Assembly: GCA_965248605.1 (NCBI GenBank)
Contig: CBDFJV010000007.1
Coordinates: 1,116,001 to 1,180,000, forward strand
Direction of reading: 5' to 3'
From: CAUZJF01 sp965248605
GTDB taxonomy: Bacteria; Chloroflexota; Dehalococcoidia; Lucifugimonadales; CAUZJF01
DNA: 64,000 bases
The notes under the pieces are model-generated. The model had not been told where the DNA came from. It worked only from the letters and a program-made list of their open reading frames with translations, and made no database searches. Made by a program: the position numbers and the translations under genes. Below are positions 18,420 to 27,145 of this stretch, in pieces (the first letter of the stretch is position 1; every line of letters starts with the position of its first letter).

Positions 18420-19835
18420 ATGATCTCTCTTCTTGCAGGAAGTAAGCTGGGTCGGTATCAGGTCACCGACCAGATCGGCAAAGGCGCCGCCGCCTACGTG
18501 TTCAGAGCCTACGATCCGGATTTGAACCGAGAGGTCGCGCTCAAGGTACTTCCAGTAAGCCGCAGGGACGAAGTCTCGTTCGTCGAGCGTTTTAGGAACG
18601 AAGCTCAGGCCGTAGCCAGACTGAGCCACCCGAACATAATGCCGATCTTCGATTTCGGCGAGGATAAAGGATTCGCCTTCATCGTAACCAGGTACGTTAC
18701 CGGAGGGACACTTCACGAACGAATGGGGGAGAAGACGGACCTGCCGTCTGTCATTTCATATCTGGGCCCCATTGCCAATGCCCTCGACTACGCTCACCGA
18801 CAAGGCGTGGTCCACCGGGACATTAAACCAGCTAACGTCTTGCTCGACGAAGACCTGACGCCGATTCTGGCTGACTTCGGCATCGCCGTGGTCTTGGAGG
18901 CTGAGGCCCGGCTTACTCGAGATGGGATGATCATGGGGACTCCGGCTTACATCTCCCCTGAGCAGGTGATGGGAAAGGCGCCAGACCCCCGGTCGGACGT
19001 CTACTCCCTGGGGGTATTGCTATACGAACTATTGCTGGGCCGGCCGCTTTTCAAGACCGAGTCCCCGGCGGCCACGCTACTGGCTCATGTTCACGAGCCC
19101 GTCGATCTTTCCGAGGACTCGGAGCTCGGACTCAGTCCAGAGCTGAAGGCGGTCTTACTGGCGGCACTGGCTAAGGACCCGCAAGACCGGTTTCAAACGG
19201 CCGGCGAACTGTCGGAGGCGCTTGTCTCAGTGTCTGTAAGGCCGATGCTTGACCCTCCTTCAATTGAACAGAAAAGTGTACCCCCGCGGCGCTTGGCGCT
19301 CTCGTTGGACACACCCAACCACGGTGGAAGAGATGGGCCGAATGGCCTGGGTTCTCCAGATGCCGTCACACCTATCCGGGTGTTTCTCGTGGAAGACCAT
19401 CGCGTCGTACTGGAGGGTCTTCAGCCCCTGCTGGAAGTGGATGGAGGAGTTGAAGTCGTCGGAGCGGCTCGAACGGCCGAAGAAGCACTGCCCCAGTTGG
19501 AGGCGCTGGCCTGCGACGTGGTCGTGACGGACATCAGTCTTCCCGGCATGAGCGGCATCGAGGCGACGCGGCAGATCAAGGGAAAACCGGGCGACACGAA
19601 GGTGCTTATTCTGAGCGGCCACGGTGAGAGCTACCTCAACGACGCTATTCGAGCGGGCGCTGACGGCTACCTCATGAAGTCAGGGGCGGGCGGGGACAAG
19701 CTCCGGGCCGCAATAAGCGACGTACATGCCGGCGGTTCGGCAATCGACCCCAGGCTCGCCCAGTCTCTATTCAGGCGGGTGGCGGACCTCAAGACAGGCC
19801 ATCCGGACACGGTGGCCGACCGCAAACCCTCCTAG
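18420..19835 (+). CDS. Ser/Thr protein kinase fused to a C-terminal receiver domain
   Basis: The protein has 471 residues from the ATG giving MISLLAGSKLGRYQV. The kinase domain (about 10-270) has glycine loop IGKGAAAYV, Lys in VALKVL, catalytic HRDIKPANVLL, ADFG and GTPAYISPEQ, so it should be active. A short linker leads to a receiver domain (about 340-460) with VFLVEDH, phospho-Asp in VVVTDISLPG, switch ILSG and Lys in YLMKSGAG. No transmembrane segment and no output domain follow. The receiver is the closest relative in the window of the split receiver just upstream. It could let a His-Asp relay control a Ser/Thr kinase, or the reverse. Confidence 0.93.
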   Translation: MISLLAGSKLGRYQVTDQIGKGAAAYVFRAYDPDLNREVALKVLPVSRRDEVSFVERFRNEAQAVARLSHPNIMPIFDFGEDKGFAFIVTRYVTGGTLHERMGEKTDLPSVISYLGPIANALDYAHRQGVVHRDIKPANVLLDEDLTPILADFGIAVVLEAEARLTRDGMIMGTPAYISPEQVMGKAPDPRSDVYSLGVLLYELLLGRPLFKTESPAATLLAHVHEPVDLSEDSELGLSPELKAVLLAALAKDPQDRFQTAGELSEALVSVSVRPMLDPPSIEQKSVPPRRLALSLDTPNHGGRDGPNGLGSPDAVTPIRVFLVEDHRVVLEGLQPLLEVDGGVEVVGAARTAEEALPQLEALACDVVVTDISLPGMSGIEATRQIKGKPGDTKVLILSGHGESYLNDAIRAGADGYLMKSGAGGDKLRAAISDVHAGGSAIDPRLAQSLFRRVADLKTGHPDTVADRKPS

Positions 19836-19952
19836 CGCCGGAATCCCAGGTGTTGGCACGGCTTCGCGAATCCGTCGCATGACCGAGATGTCATGCTGCC
19901 TAGTCTGTCCCGCCGTGTGCTATGATGTCACCGCACGTAGTTAAATGTAGTT

Positions 19953-20456
19953 GTGCTATTGGTCTTCGATGCCGACGGATTGATCAAGCTGCAACGAGCT
20001 GGTGTCCTAGACGCGGTGGCTCGCTCGCACGACTGCGTCGTTCCTGAACTTGTATATGCAGAGGCCGTACTACAGGGCAGAGCGGCTTTGTACGCCGATG
20101 CTGATGGGATCTCGGAGGTAGTTGGCAAAGCAATGTCGGTTGAAACCGCTGAAGCCACAGAGAAGGAGCACCCAACGTTCCGAGGTCTAGGGCGTGGAGA
20201 ACTCGCGGCGCTCGCGCTGTACAAACAGATAGAAGCCGACGCGATTGTCAGTGACGATTTAGCATTCTTGCGTCGGCTGAAGGATGAAGGAGTTCCTTTC
20301 CTGGTTCCGGCGGCAATCATCGTTCAGATGGTTTTAGTCAACGAACTCACCGGAGACGAGGCAAAGGCGGCTTTGGCGCGGTTGCGTCCGAGTATTCGGC
20401 AGGACGTTTACCTCCAAGCAATGCGAGACCTTGAAGAAGAGGCTCCCCAGCAATGA
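19953..20456 (+). CDS. PIN-domain toxin-like protein
   Basis: A 167-residue protein from GTG. It shows the PIN-fold acidic residues: Asp in LVFDADGLIKL, Glu in VPELVYAEAV and Asp pair in AIVSDDLAFLRRL, which would bind metal in an RNase active site. The type is closer to the DUF3368-like branch than to classical VapC. Its stop overlaps the start of the next gene by 4 bases (ATGA). It is probably the toxin of a toxin-antitoxin pair; the gene order is toxin first. Confidence 0.8.
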   Translation: MLLVFDADGLIKLQRAGVLDAVARSHDCVVPELVYAEAVLQGRAALYADADGISEVVGKAMSVETAEATEKEHPTFRGLGRGELAALALYKQIEADAIVSDDLAFLRRLKDEGVPFLVPAAIIVQMVLVNELTGDEAKAALARLRPSIRQDVYLQAMRDLEEEAPQQ

Positions 20457-20752
20457 AAAACAGGGTTCTATCTCTCCGCGTCCCAGACAACCTCATGGAG
20501 CTCGTCGGACTCTATGGGAGGGAGGAGCGCATTGATCAGGCTACGGCTCTTCGTCAATGGCTCTACGCGGGTGCCGAGGAGTATGTCGTACGGATGGTTG
20601 AGCAGGGTCGTATCAGCGTTACCCGAGCCGCCGAGCTGCTCGACCTCAGCGTCTACGACATTTACAGACTTGCGGAGGCTCACGGGCTGACAGTTTCGGC
20701 AACCGGAGGCGAGTATGAAAGCTCTCGGAGGACGGTTGACTCCGCGCGGTGA
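20453..20752 (+). CDS. UPF0175-like antitoxin
   Basis: A 99-residue protein overlapping the PIN gene by 4 bases. The N-terminal half (VLSLRVPDNLMELVGLYG...IDQATALRQWLYAGAEE) looks like a ribbon-helix-helix dimerisation segment. The rest (RISVTRAAELLDLSVYDIYRLAEAHGL) is a helix-turn-helix typical of UPF0175. It would neutralise the PIN protein and repress the operon. Confidence 0.8.
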   Translation: MKNRVLSLRVPDNLMELVGLYGREERIDQATALRQWLYAGAEEYVVRMVEQGRISVTRAAELLDLSVYDIYRLAEAHGLTVSATGGEYESSRRTVDSAR

Positions 20753-20772
20753 TAGGCGCTGACCTGGGCGTC

Positions 20773-21249
20773 TCAGCGGTCGTGGACCACGCAGGTCTTC
20801 GCTACGAGGTCGTGGTAGCCGCGTTTGTCGCTCCTAAGACCTACCATAGCGGCCATCACCACATATCCGACCAAGAGTGTTAGAGCGCCGGTGAGGCTGA
20901 GCAGCGTACGGACGGTGGCCGTTGTGTACGACAAGGTATCGTAGGATGGGTACGTAGTGATCCGTATCGAAAGCAGCTTTTTGCCAGGCGTTCGGCCGTC
21001 CCAGTTGACCCAAAGCAATATCGTGATTACGCCGAAGATCACAAGATTCAAAAAGAACTGAGCGTCGTAAAGATCGGCGATCGAAGCGGCCTCGTCACTT
21101 GCGGGTTCCGAGCCCAGAAGAGCTGTGCCGAGAAGCAGCAGGGGCACGCCAAACACAATAGCGTCGATTAGGTTCGCCGCGACCCGGACCCAGACGCCGG
21201 CGTGTCTAGGGCTGGGGTCGAGGCTGGTCACGTCGTTCTCGTTCGACAT
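20773..21249 (-). CDS. RDD family membrane protein
   Basis: A 158-residue protein from the ATG giving MSNENDVTSLDPS. RHAGVWVRVAANLIDAIVFG is the usual first helix of RDD proteins with its Arg and Asp, a second helix follows, then WDGRTPGKKLLSIRI, the conserved loop, and a third helical hairpin. The function of RDD proteins is largely unknown; some act as ion exchangers. It converges on the toxin-antitoxin pair. Confidence 0.85.
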   Translation of the reverse strand: MSNENDVTSLDPSPRHAGVWVRVAANLIDAIVFGVPLLLLGTALLGSEPASDEAASIADLYDAQFFLNLVIFGVITILLWVNWDGRTPGKKLLSIRITTYPSYDTLSYTTATVRTLLSLTGALTLLVGYVVMAAMVGLRSDKRGYHDLVAKTCVVHDR

Positions 21250-21482
21250 TGTTCTGCTCGGCCGTGACGGTGAGGCCATGGTAACACAACCCATGCGAAG
21301 GCTCCGAAAAGCATCGACAACCGACGTTATGCCCCCGTTCAGCCGGCCTCGACGTGGCCAATTCGTGGAGGTCGAATGCCGTTGACAGCCGAGGGGCACG
21401 GTAACTATGATTAGAGAGCGATTGTGAATGAAATCACGGATGGTGTAGGGGAGCCGGTCTAGCCGGCCCATAGGAGACGGCC

Positions 21483-22472
21483 TTGGCCCGCTATCGCAAA
21501 GGCGAAGCTCGAGACTGGGCCCGGGAAACGCTGCGAGGGCAGTGGACCACCCTGATGACGCCGTTCACTCCCGACGATGAGGTCGACGAGCCGGGTCTGC
21601 GGGCCAACGTCCGCCACATTCGAAGCCTCGGCACCCGGGGGGCGGGCTGCACCTGGGGCATGGGCGAGTTCTGGAGCCTCACGCACGACGAACGCCGAGG
21701 TATCTTCGACGTAGTCGCCGAAGAAGCGGGCGGAGAATGGCCCATCGCGGCCCACGTTACGCACACGTCGGCCCCGGAGATGCTTGCGTTGGCTGCTCAT
21801 GCGGAGGGCGTCGGCTTCGATCTTCTTATAGTGGCCGCTCCGTACTTCGTCACTCGCACCGAGCAACAGGTCATCGACTTCGTCAGGCTCCTCGCCGGAA
21901 GCAGCAATCTGGCGATCATGTTCTACAATTCTCCACAGTTTGGCATTGTCATGAGCCCGCAGGGCCTTCAACAGCTGACCCAGATCCCCACTGTCGTGGG
22001 CGTGAAAGAGGCCAGCTTCGATCAACAAATCTCGATAGATACTCACCTGTTGATCGGTGAAGAAGTCATCGTGAGCACGCCTGATGAGTGGATCCTATTC
22101 AAGGGTCGAGAGCTGGGGTTCAACCAGCAGGTGATGTTCGCTAACACGTCGGACTGGCGATTCGACGCGCCGGGGCGGAACCACTACGTCCAGTTCATCG
22201 ATAAAGCAACGAGTGGCGAAATCGACGACGCGTTTTATGACGAGCACATAAGACCGATAAAGAATCTGTCGGACGCATGGTGGCAGAGAGTCGTTAAGAA
22301 ACAAGCGGGCGCTCTTCCTGTACCACTGTGCAAGTACTGGGGCGAGCTTGTTGGCCTGGCGGGCGGACACGTGCGGCCCCCCCTATATGATCTGACCGAC
22401 GACGAAAAGGACGAGCTCCGAGGCGACCTGTCGAAGGTCGCTAGCTTTGCGCCGGCGGCCTTGAGCGTATAG
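21483..22472 (+). CDS. Dihydrodipicolinate synthase (DapA) family aldolase
   Basis: A 329-residue protein from TTG. It has the TIM-barrel pattern of the family: TTLMTPFTPDDEVDEPGL at the first strand, Tyr in IMFYNSPQFG and the Schiff-base Lys in VVGVKEAS. The phosphate/carboxylate loop usually GTTGE is altered to TWGMGEFWSLTHDER, so the substrate is probably not that of true DapA. The next gene, an MfnB-TusA fusion, begins 2 bases after its stop, so both probably act in one pathway. Confidence 0.85.
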   Translation: MARYRKGEARDWARETLRGQWTTLMTPFTPDDEVDEPGLRANVRHIRSLGTRGAGCTWGMGEFWSLTHDERRGIFDVVAEEAGGEWPIAAHVTHTSAPEMLALAAHAEGVGFDLLIVAAPYFVTRTEQQVIDFVRLLAGSSNLAIMFYNSPQFGIVMSPQGLQQLTQIPTVVGVKEASFDQQISIDTHLLIGEEVIVSTPDEWILFKGRELGFNQQVMFANTSDWRFDAPGRNHYVQFIDKATSGEIDDAFYDEHIRPIKNLSDAWWQRVVKKQAGALPVPLCKYWGELVGLAGGHVRPPLYDLTDDEKDELRGDLSKVASFAPAALSV

Positions 22473-22474
22473 CC

Positions 22475-23464
22475 ATGATGCTGATGGTGAGTGTCCAGGA
22501 CCTCCAAGAAGCGCTCGAGGCGCTTGCCGGAGGGGCTGACATTGTCGATGTGAAAAACCTGCAAGAAGCGCTGGTCGGCTCTGCTCATCCTGGCGTGGTG
22601 AAGCAGGTCCGCGACGCCGTGCCTGGCGAGCACCACGCCAGTGTCACGTTAGGCGTCGTCCCGAACCAAGTGGGTACGGTTGCCATGGCGGTCTACACGG
22701 CAGGTGTTTTGAACGCGACTTCGGTCAAGGTCGGTTTCATGAAGACCGACTATGAGCTGGCTGTCGAAACGCTGCTGGCCTCGCGAGAGGCGCTCGAGGG
22801 ATTCGATACCAAGCTTATCGGATCGCTGTTCGCGGACAACCCACTGTACGATGGCCTGGACCCACACCTCATGGCGCGCCTGGCCACTGACGGCCGATGC
22901 GACGGCTGGCTCATCGACACCCTCACGAAGGATGGTCGAAACCTCTTCGACTTCATGTCGGAAGGCGAACTTAAAGAGCTCGTCTTTGAGGGCAAGGAGC
23001 AGGGGATGAGCACGGCTCTGTCCGGCCACCTGCGGATCGACAATCTCGACGAGCTCGCCCGGATCAACCCGGACATCGTCGGAGTGCGTGGTGCTGTTTG
23101 CACCAAGGGCGACCGCAACGACGGAGTGCATCGCGAGGCTGTCGCGGAGTTCAAGAGCCAACTGGATCGTCGCCGCTTCGGCGAAATCGACGTCCTCGAC
23201 GGTGCCGCCTCGGCGTCGAACGGCTCCATGAACGGTTCGAAGGGCGAATGGGTGGTCGTCGACGGCACCGGAAAGACATGTGCAAGCATCCTGGCGGAGC
23301 TGACCGAGCAAGTAGATGCCGACGCAGAGTCTTTCGTCGAAGTCATCATGCCAGATGTGCTCAATACCTACGACGTGATGGTCTGGGCCGAGAAGGGGCA
23401 TCACGCGATCCTCACCCAACGTAAGGAAGCCGACGGCTCGATCCGTATTCTGATCCGCCCCTAA
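22475..23464 (+). CDS. mfnB: MfnB-like (5-formylfuran-3-yl)methyl phosphate synthase fused to a TusA-like domain
   Basis: A 329-residue protein. Residues ~3-225 match MfnB (DUF556): GGADIVDVKNLQEALVG places Asp25 and Lys27 where the archaeal enzyme has its catalytic pair, then VKVGF, WLIDTLTKDGRNLFDF and DIVGVRGAVCTKGDRN. In archaea this enzyme condenses two glyceraldehyde-3-phosphates into the methanofuran furan precursor. Residues ~255-329 look like a TusA sulfur-carrier domain, with VVDGTGKTCASIL (the cysteine of the CPxP site, here C-A-S) and DVMVWAEKGHHAI. It forms a 2-base-spaced operon with the DapA-family gene. A role in methanofuran-like cofactor or furan synthesis is inference. Confidence 0.87.
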   Translation: MMLMVSVQDLQEALEALAGGADIVDVKNLQEALVGSAHPGVVKQVRDAVPGEHHASVTLGVVPNQVGTVAMAVYTAGVLNATSVKVGFMKTDYELAVETLLASREALEGFDTKLIGSLFADNPLYDGLDPHLMARLATDGRCDGWLIDTLTKDGRNLFDFMSEGELKELVFEGKEQGMSTALSGHLRIDNLDELARINPDIVGVRGAVCTKGDRNDGVHREAVAEFKSQLDRRRFGEIDVLDGAASASNGSMNGSKGEWVVVDGTGKTCASILAELTEQVDADAESFVEVIMPDVLNTYDVMVWAEKGHHAILTQRKEADGSIRILIRP

Positions 23465-23640
23465 GCATCGCGCGGCCGACGCGTCTCGGGCGCGTGGTGG
23501 CAGCGTCCGTGCCTCCGCGATCGTCCGACCGAAAGACGCCGTTGGTCGGACCTCTCCCGCTGCCTCTCGGCGCCGTCCCGTCTCATTGCGAGGCCTATTT
23601 GCCCATGCTAGTATAACGTTGTGGGTGAGGTGCTTTTTAG

Positions 23641-23949
23641 TTGACCTTTTCCGACTTCGCCGAGATCGTGGCCATGGTCAGGGACTCCCTGCTCATCGTG
23701 CTCCTGATACTCGCGTTGGCGGTGATGCTCTTCACCTTCAGGAAGGTGTCGAACCTGCTAAACTCAGTGATTCGAACCGTGAAAAACGCGGAGGAAGTCT
23801 CGGACGCTATATCGAGCCGCATCGTCGAGCCGGCCTCCGCAGGTTCTGGTGTAGCGTTTGGCGCTGGGAAGGTGGCAGCGTTCTTCCTGGGATTCAGGCG
23901 GAAAAGAAAGAACAAAAAGCAAGGAGGAGAGAGCAATGGCGAACAATGA
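23641..23949 (+). CDS. Small membrane protein, DUF948-like
   Basis: A 102-residue protein from TTG with one strong N-terminal membrane helix (SLLIVLLILALAVMLFTF), an amphipathic segment (SNLLNSVIRTVKNAEEVSDAI) and a very basic C-terminus (GFRRKRKNKK). It overlaps the YtxH gene by 14 bases, and the two are a usual pair in many bacteria. The product probably sits in the inner membrane. Function is unknown. Confidence 0.7.
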   Translation: MTFSDFAEIVAMVRDSLLIVLLILALAVMLFTFRKVSNLLNSVIRTVKNAEEVSDAISSRIVEPASAGSGVAFGAGKVAAFFLGFRRKRKNKKQGGESNGEQ

Positions 23950-24316
23950 CGACGGCGCTTCCTTTGTGATGGGATTTTTGGTTGGCGGAATTGTCGGCGC
24001 GATCGTCGGTATCCTGATGGCTCCAAAGACCGGCTCTGAGACCAGGGCTACGATCATTGAACAGAGTGAGACTCTGCGGGACCGCGCCGAGGAGCTCGCT
24101 GCTCGGGTTAGGGAGCGGGCCGGACCGACTGTCGACAACGTTCGAGAGCGGATGGCGCCGGCAGTTGAAGGCGTGCGCGAGAAGGTCAGCCCTGTGGTTG
24201 AGCGCGTTAGCTCCGCGGTCCGCAGTGCCGATGGTGATGCGGCTCCCGTAGCGGATGAGCCGACGGACGAACCGGCTTCCGGAAACCAGACTGCATCGGG
24301 TAAGGCGAAGGCCTAG
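23936..24316 (+). CDS. YtxH domain protein
   Basis: A 126-residue protein; AGGAGGAGAGAGC precedes the ATG and fixes the start inside the end of the upstream gene. The N-terminal GFLVGGIVGAIVGILMAPKTGSE is the glycine-rich membrane helix of YtxH proteins. It is followed by a long helical repeat of Arg/Glu (RDRAEELAARVRERAGPTV) and an acidic Pro/Ala tail. It is thought to be envelope or stress-linked. The chimeric IS1380 element enters at CTTA just after its stop codon and may remove its natural terminator. Confidence 0.82.
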   Translation: MANNDDGASFVMGFLVGGIVGAIVGILMAPKTGSETRATIIEQSETLRDRAEELAARVRERAGPTVDNVRERMAPAVEGVREKVSPVVERVSSAVRSADGDAAPVADEPTDEPASGNQTASGKAKA

Positions 24317-24580
24317 TCCTTAACCCGAATCCACCGAAGGACACCGATGGACGGCGTGAGGGCAGCGGAAGGGGGTGGGTGAGGGAGCTACAGGGGGGAT
24401 GGCCTGGGGTCTTGGGGTAGATGGGAGGCCGGCGGCCGGTCTTCAGTCGCCGCACAGGGCCCCTAAGGCCCTATGCGGGAGTTGCGATGCGCGGGAAGGC
24501 GAGAGGATACGCAGCAGGGGACTCTCGCGACCGGGGTGGCGCGAGATTGCGGGGACGTTGGGTCAGTTGCAGGCTGGCTG

Positions 24581-25906
24581 TCAGGCCGGGAACGGAATGG
24601 CTTGCAGCCGGGCCAAGGCGCGACTGAACTGGGTTTCCCAAGGCCAGCGCCGGGGGAGATGCAAAGTGAGGCGGCGCGCCGAGCGGGTGATCCGTCCCAC
24701 CAGAGCGAAGACCCGCCGCCTGAGGGTCTTGGTGATCACGGTCCGCTCGCCCAGACCAATCCGCGCCGTCCAGCGGGCCAGGTTATGCGCCATCACCTGG
24801 ACCGCCAGCCAGGCGCCGTTGGCGGCGAAGCGCGCCGACGGCATGTGGTTCAGCCCGACGCCGTACTTGAGGTCGCGTATGGCGTTCTCGACCTCGGCGT
24901 GGCGGCGATGATCGGCCTCCAGTTCCAGCGTCTCCCCATCGCGGTCGGTGATGAAGGCGTGATAGCTGTATCTGGCGAAGAGGGCGAGCTGGGAACCGGG
25001 CGTCGGCTTCACCCGCCGGACAATGAGCCGCACCGGCGCGGCGTCCGGCTTGGTCTGGAACGGGGTGTAAGTCGTCTCGGCGACATCGGCGGCGCCGTCC
25101 ATCCAGTAGGGAATGGGAGTCCAGTCCTCCTGTGGTATCGCCTCGATCAGGTCCCGCAGGCTGGCGCGCTGGCGGATGGTGATAGAGAAGCGGACATCCA
25201 TTTCCCGGCAGGCGGCAACGACAGTGTGGGCGTAGAAGCCGCTGTCGGCCCGCACCGTGAGTTGTCCCCTGGCCCCGCCGTAGCGCACCCGCCCCACCGT
25301 CTCACGCAGGAAGTGGGCGGCGCCACGGGCGGTGTTGGCCCGGCCCTCGCGCAGCCGGGACATCAGCACCTCGCCGGTGCCGGCGGCAATGGCCAGCAGC
25401 GGGTGATAGCCGCGGGCGCCGGTATAGCCGTGGTGGCGCGCTCCCTCCTTGGCCAGTCCATAGGTCTCGCAGATGGTCGAGTCCAGGTCGATGGTCAGGG
25501 GCGAGTCGCCGGGTCCGGCCCCAGCGGCCCAGGCCCGGGCCAACAACTGGCGGCTCACGCGGTCGAGTTGACGGACATGCCCCCACCGGAAGCTGCGCAG
25601 GAAGGTCCCCAGGGTGGATGGCGCCTTGACCACGCAGCCTAGAACACCGACCGTCCCACCAGCGCGCAGCGCATCGGCGTCGTCGATGCAGTCGCCGCCT
25701 GCCAGCGCGGAAGCGACCAGCGTCAGCATCTTGTCCCCAGTGTTCGCCCGTCCCGGCGCTCCGCCGAGGTCAAGGTGATGGTCGACGAGTTCCCGCAGGC
25801 CCAGGTGCCGGGCTAGGGTGGCCGGCAGGAGCAGGCCGGCATTGGCCACCAGGCGATGGTCGTCAAAGACGATGCGGATACGGTCGGGTTTGTTCTGTGG
25901 CAGCAT
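24581..25906 (-). CDS. IS1380-family transposase, type A
   Basis: An intact 441-residue transposase with the same catalytic stretches as the copy at 12631 (TIDLDSTICETYG, VRADSGFY, RHAEVENAIRDLK). Its last ~60 residues are distinct (GERTVITKTLRRRVFALVG), so this is the unmixed type A sequence. Its natural upstream region with the ribosome site AAGGAGCACCC is lost, because the chimeric join lies 4 bases before its ATG; expression is doubtful. Confidence 0.92.
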   Translation of the reverse strand: MLPQNKPDRIRIVFDDHRLVANAGLLLPATLARHLGLRELVDHHLDLGGAPGRANTGDKMLTLVASALAGGDCIDDADALRAGGTVGVLGCVVKAPSTLGTFLRSFRWGHVRQLDRVSRQLLARAWAAGAGPGDSPLTIDLDSTICETYGLAKEGARHHGYTGARGYHPLLAIAAGTGEVLMSRLREGRANTARGAAHFLRETVGRVRYGGARGQLTVRADSGFYAHTVVAACREMDVRFSITIRQRASLRDLIEAIPQEDWTPIPYWMDGAADVAETTYTPFQTKPDAAPVRLIVRRVKPTPGSQLALFARYSYHAFITDRDGETLELEADHRRHAEVENAIRDLKYGVGLNHMPSARFAANGAWLAVQVMAHNLARWTARIGLGERTVITKTLRRRVFALVGRITRSARRLTLHLPRRWPWETQFSRALARLQAIPFPA

Positions 25907-25910
25907 CTAT

Positions 25911-26874
25911 GCTGGCCCGGGTCTGGAAGGCCGGTGCCGGACCCGGCGACGCACCATTCACCATCGACCTTGATTCGACGATCTGCGAGACCTACGGACT
26001 GGCCAAGGAGGGCGCCCGCCACCACGGCTACACCGGTGCGCGGGGCTATCACCCGCTGCTGGCCGTCGCCGCCGGCACCGGCGACGTGCTGATGGCCCGC
26101 CTGCGCGAGGGCCGGGCTAACACCGCCCGCGGCGCTGCCCACTTCCTGCGTGAAACGGTGGGGCGGGTGCGCTACTGCGGAGCCAGGGGCCAACTCACGG
26201 TGCGGGCCGACAGCGGCTTCTATACCCACGCCGTGGTCGCCGTCTGCCGCCGGATGGATGTCCGCTTCTCCATCGCCATCCGCCAGCGCGCCCGCCTGCG
26301 GAATCTCATCGAGGCGATACCCGAAGATGGCTGGACGCCGATTCCTTACTGGCTGGACGGCGCCGCCGATGTGGCCGAGACCACCTACACCCCGTTCCAG
26401 GCCGAGGCGGACGCCGCGCCGGTACGGCTCATCGTCCGGCGGGTGAAGCCGGCGCCCTGTTCTCAACTGGCTCTCTTCGCCACCTACAGCTATCACGGCT
26501 TCATCACCGACCGGGACGGGGAGACGCTGGAACTGGAGGCCGATCATCGCCGTCACGCCGAGATCGAGAATGCGATACGCGACCTCAAGTACGGCGTGGG
26601 GCTGAACCATCTCCCCTCGGGCCGTTTCGCCGCCAACGGCGCCTGGCTGGCGGTACAGGTGATGGCGCACAACCTGGCCCGCTGGACAGCCCGCATCGGC
26701 CTGGGTCAGCAGATCGTGACCACCAAGACCCTCAGACGACGGGTCTTTGCCTTGGCCGGACGGATCACCCGCTCGGCACGCCGATTGACCCTGCAGCTTC
26801 CCCGGCGCTGGCCCTGGGAGGAGCAGTTCAGCCGCGCCCTGGCCCGACTGCGAGCCATTCCACTCCCAGCCTGA
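25911..26874 (+). pseudogene. IS1380 type B transposase, 5'-truncated
   Basis: It has the type B frame from LARVWKAGAGPGD to the normal C-terminus, lacking about 120 N-terminal residues. A GTG within the reversed A sequence (25897) could open the frame. All three catalytic stretches remain, but the N-terminal DNA-binding part is gone. Confidence 0.9.
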
Positions 26875-27145
26875 CGGAGCCCGTCCGCCACTGACCCACC
26901 AGCCAACCCAACGTCCCCGCAAACTCGCGCCAGCCCAGTCCGCGAGCGCCTCTTGCCGTGTCCTATCCCGCCATCTGGCTCGCCACAGCCACTGTAGGCC
27001 GCCATCGGTGCCCCCAAAAGCGCCTGCAGACCGCCCGCCAACCTCCCGTCTACCCAAATTCGAGCCCGGATCATCACGCCTGTAACTCCCTCACCCCCTT
27101 CCGCTGTCCTCACGTCGTCCATCCCTGTCCGTCGGTGGATTCGGG

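Larger units (their letters stand above)
24324..27145. mobile_element. Chimeric head-to-head IS1380 element (A reversed, joined to B)
   Basis: 2822 bp are bounded by two IS1380 right ends (CCCGAATCCACCGA at left, TCGGTGGATTCGGG at right). Target CTTA lies on both sides (24319-24322 plus one extra A; 27146-27149). The left part is type A in reverse up to its start codon, and the right part is type B from about codon 120 to its right end. The join at 25910/25911 (CATCTAT to GCTGGCC) shares only one base. Both true left ends are missing. Confidence 0.88.

Noticed and set aside
22649..23419. 256-codon leftward open frame
   Set aside because: It is antisense to the MfnB-TusA gene.
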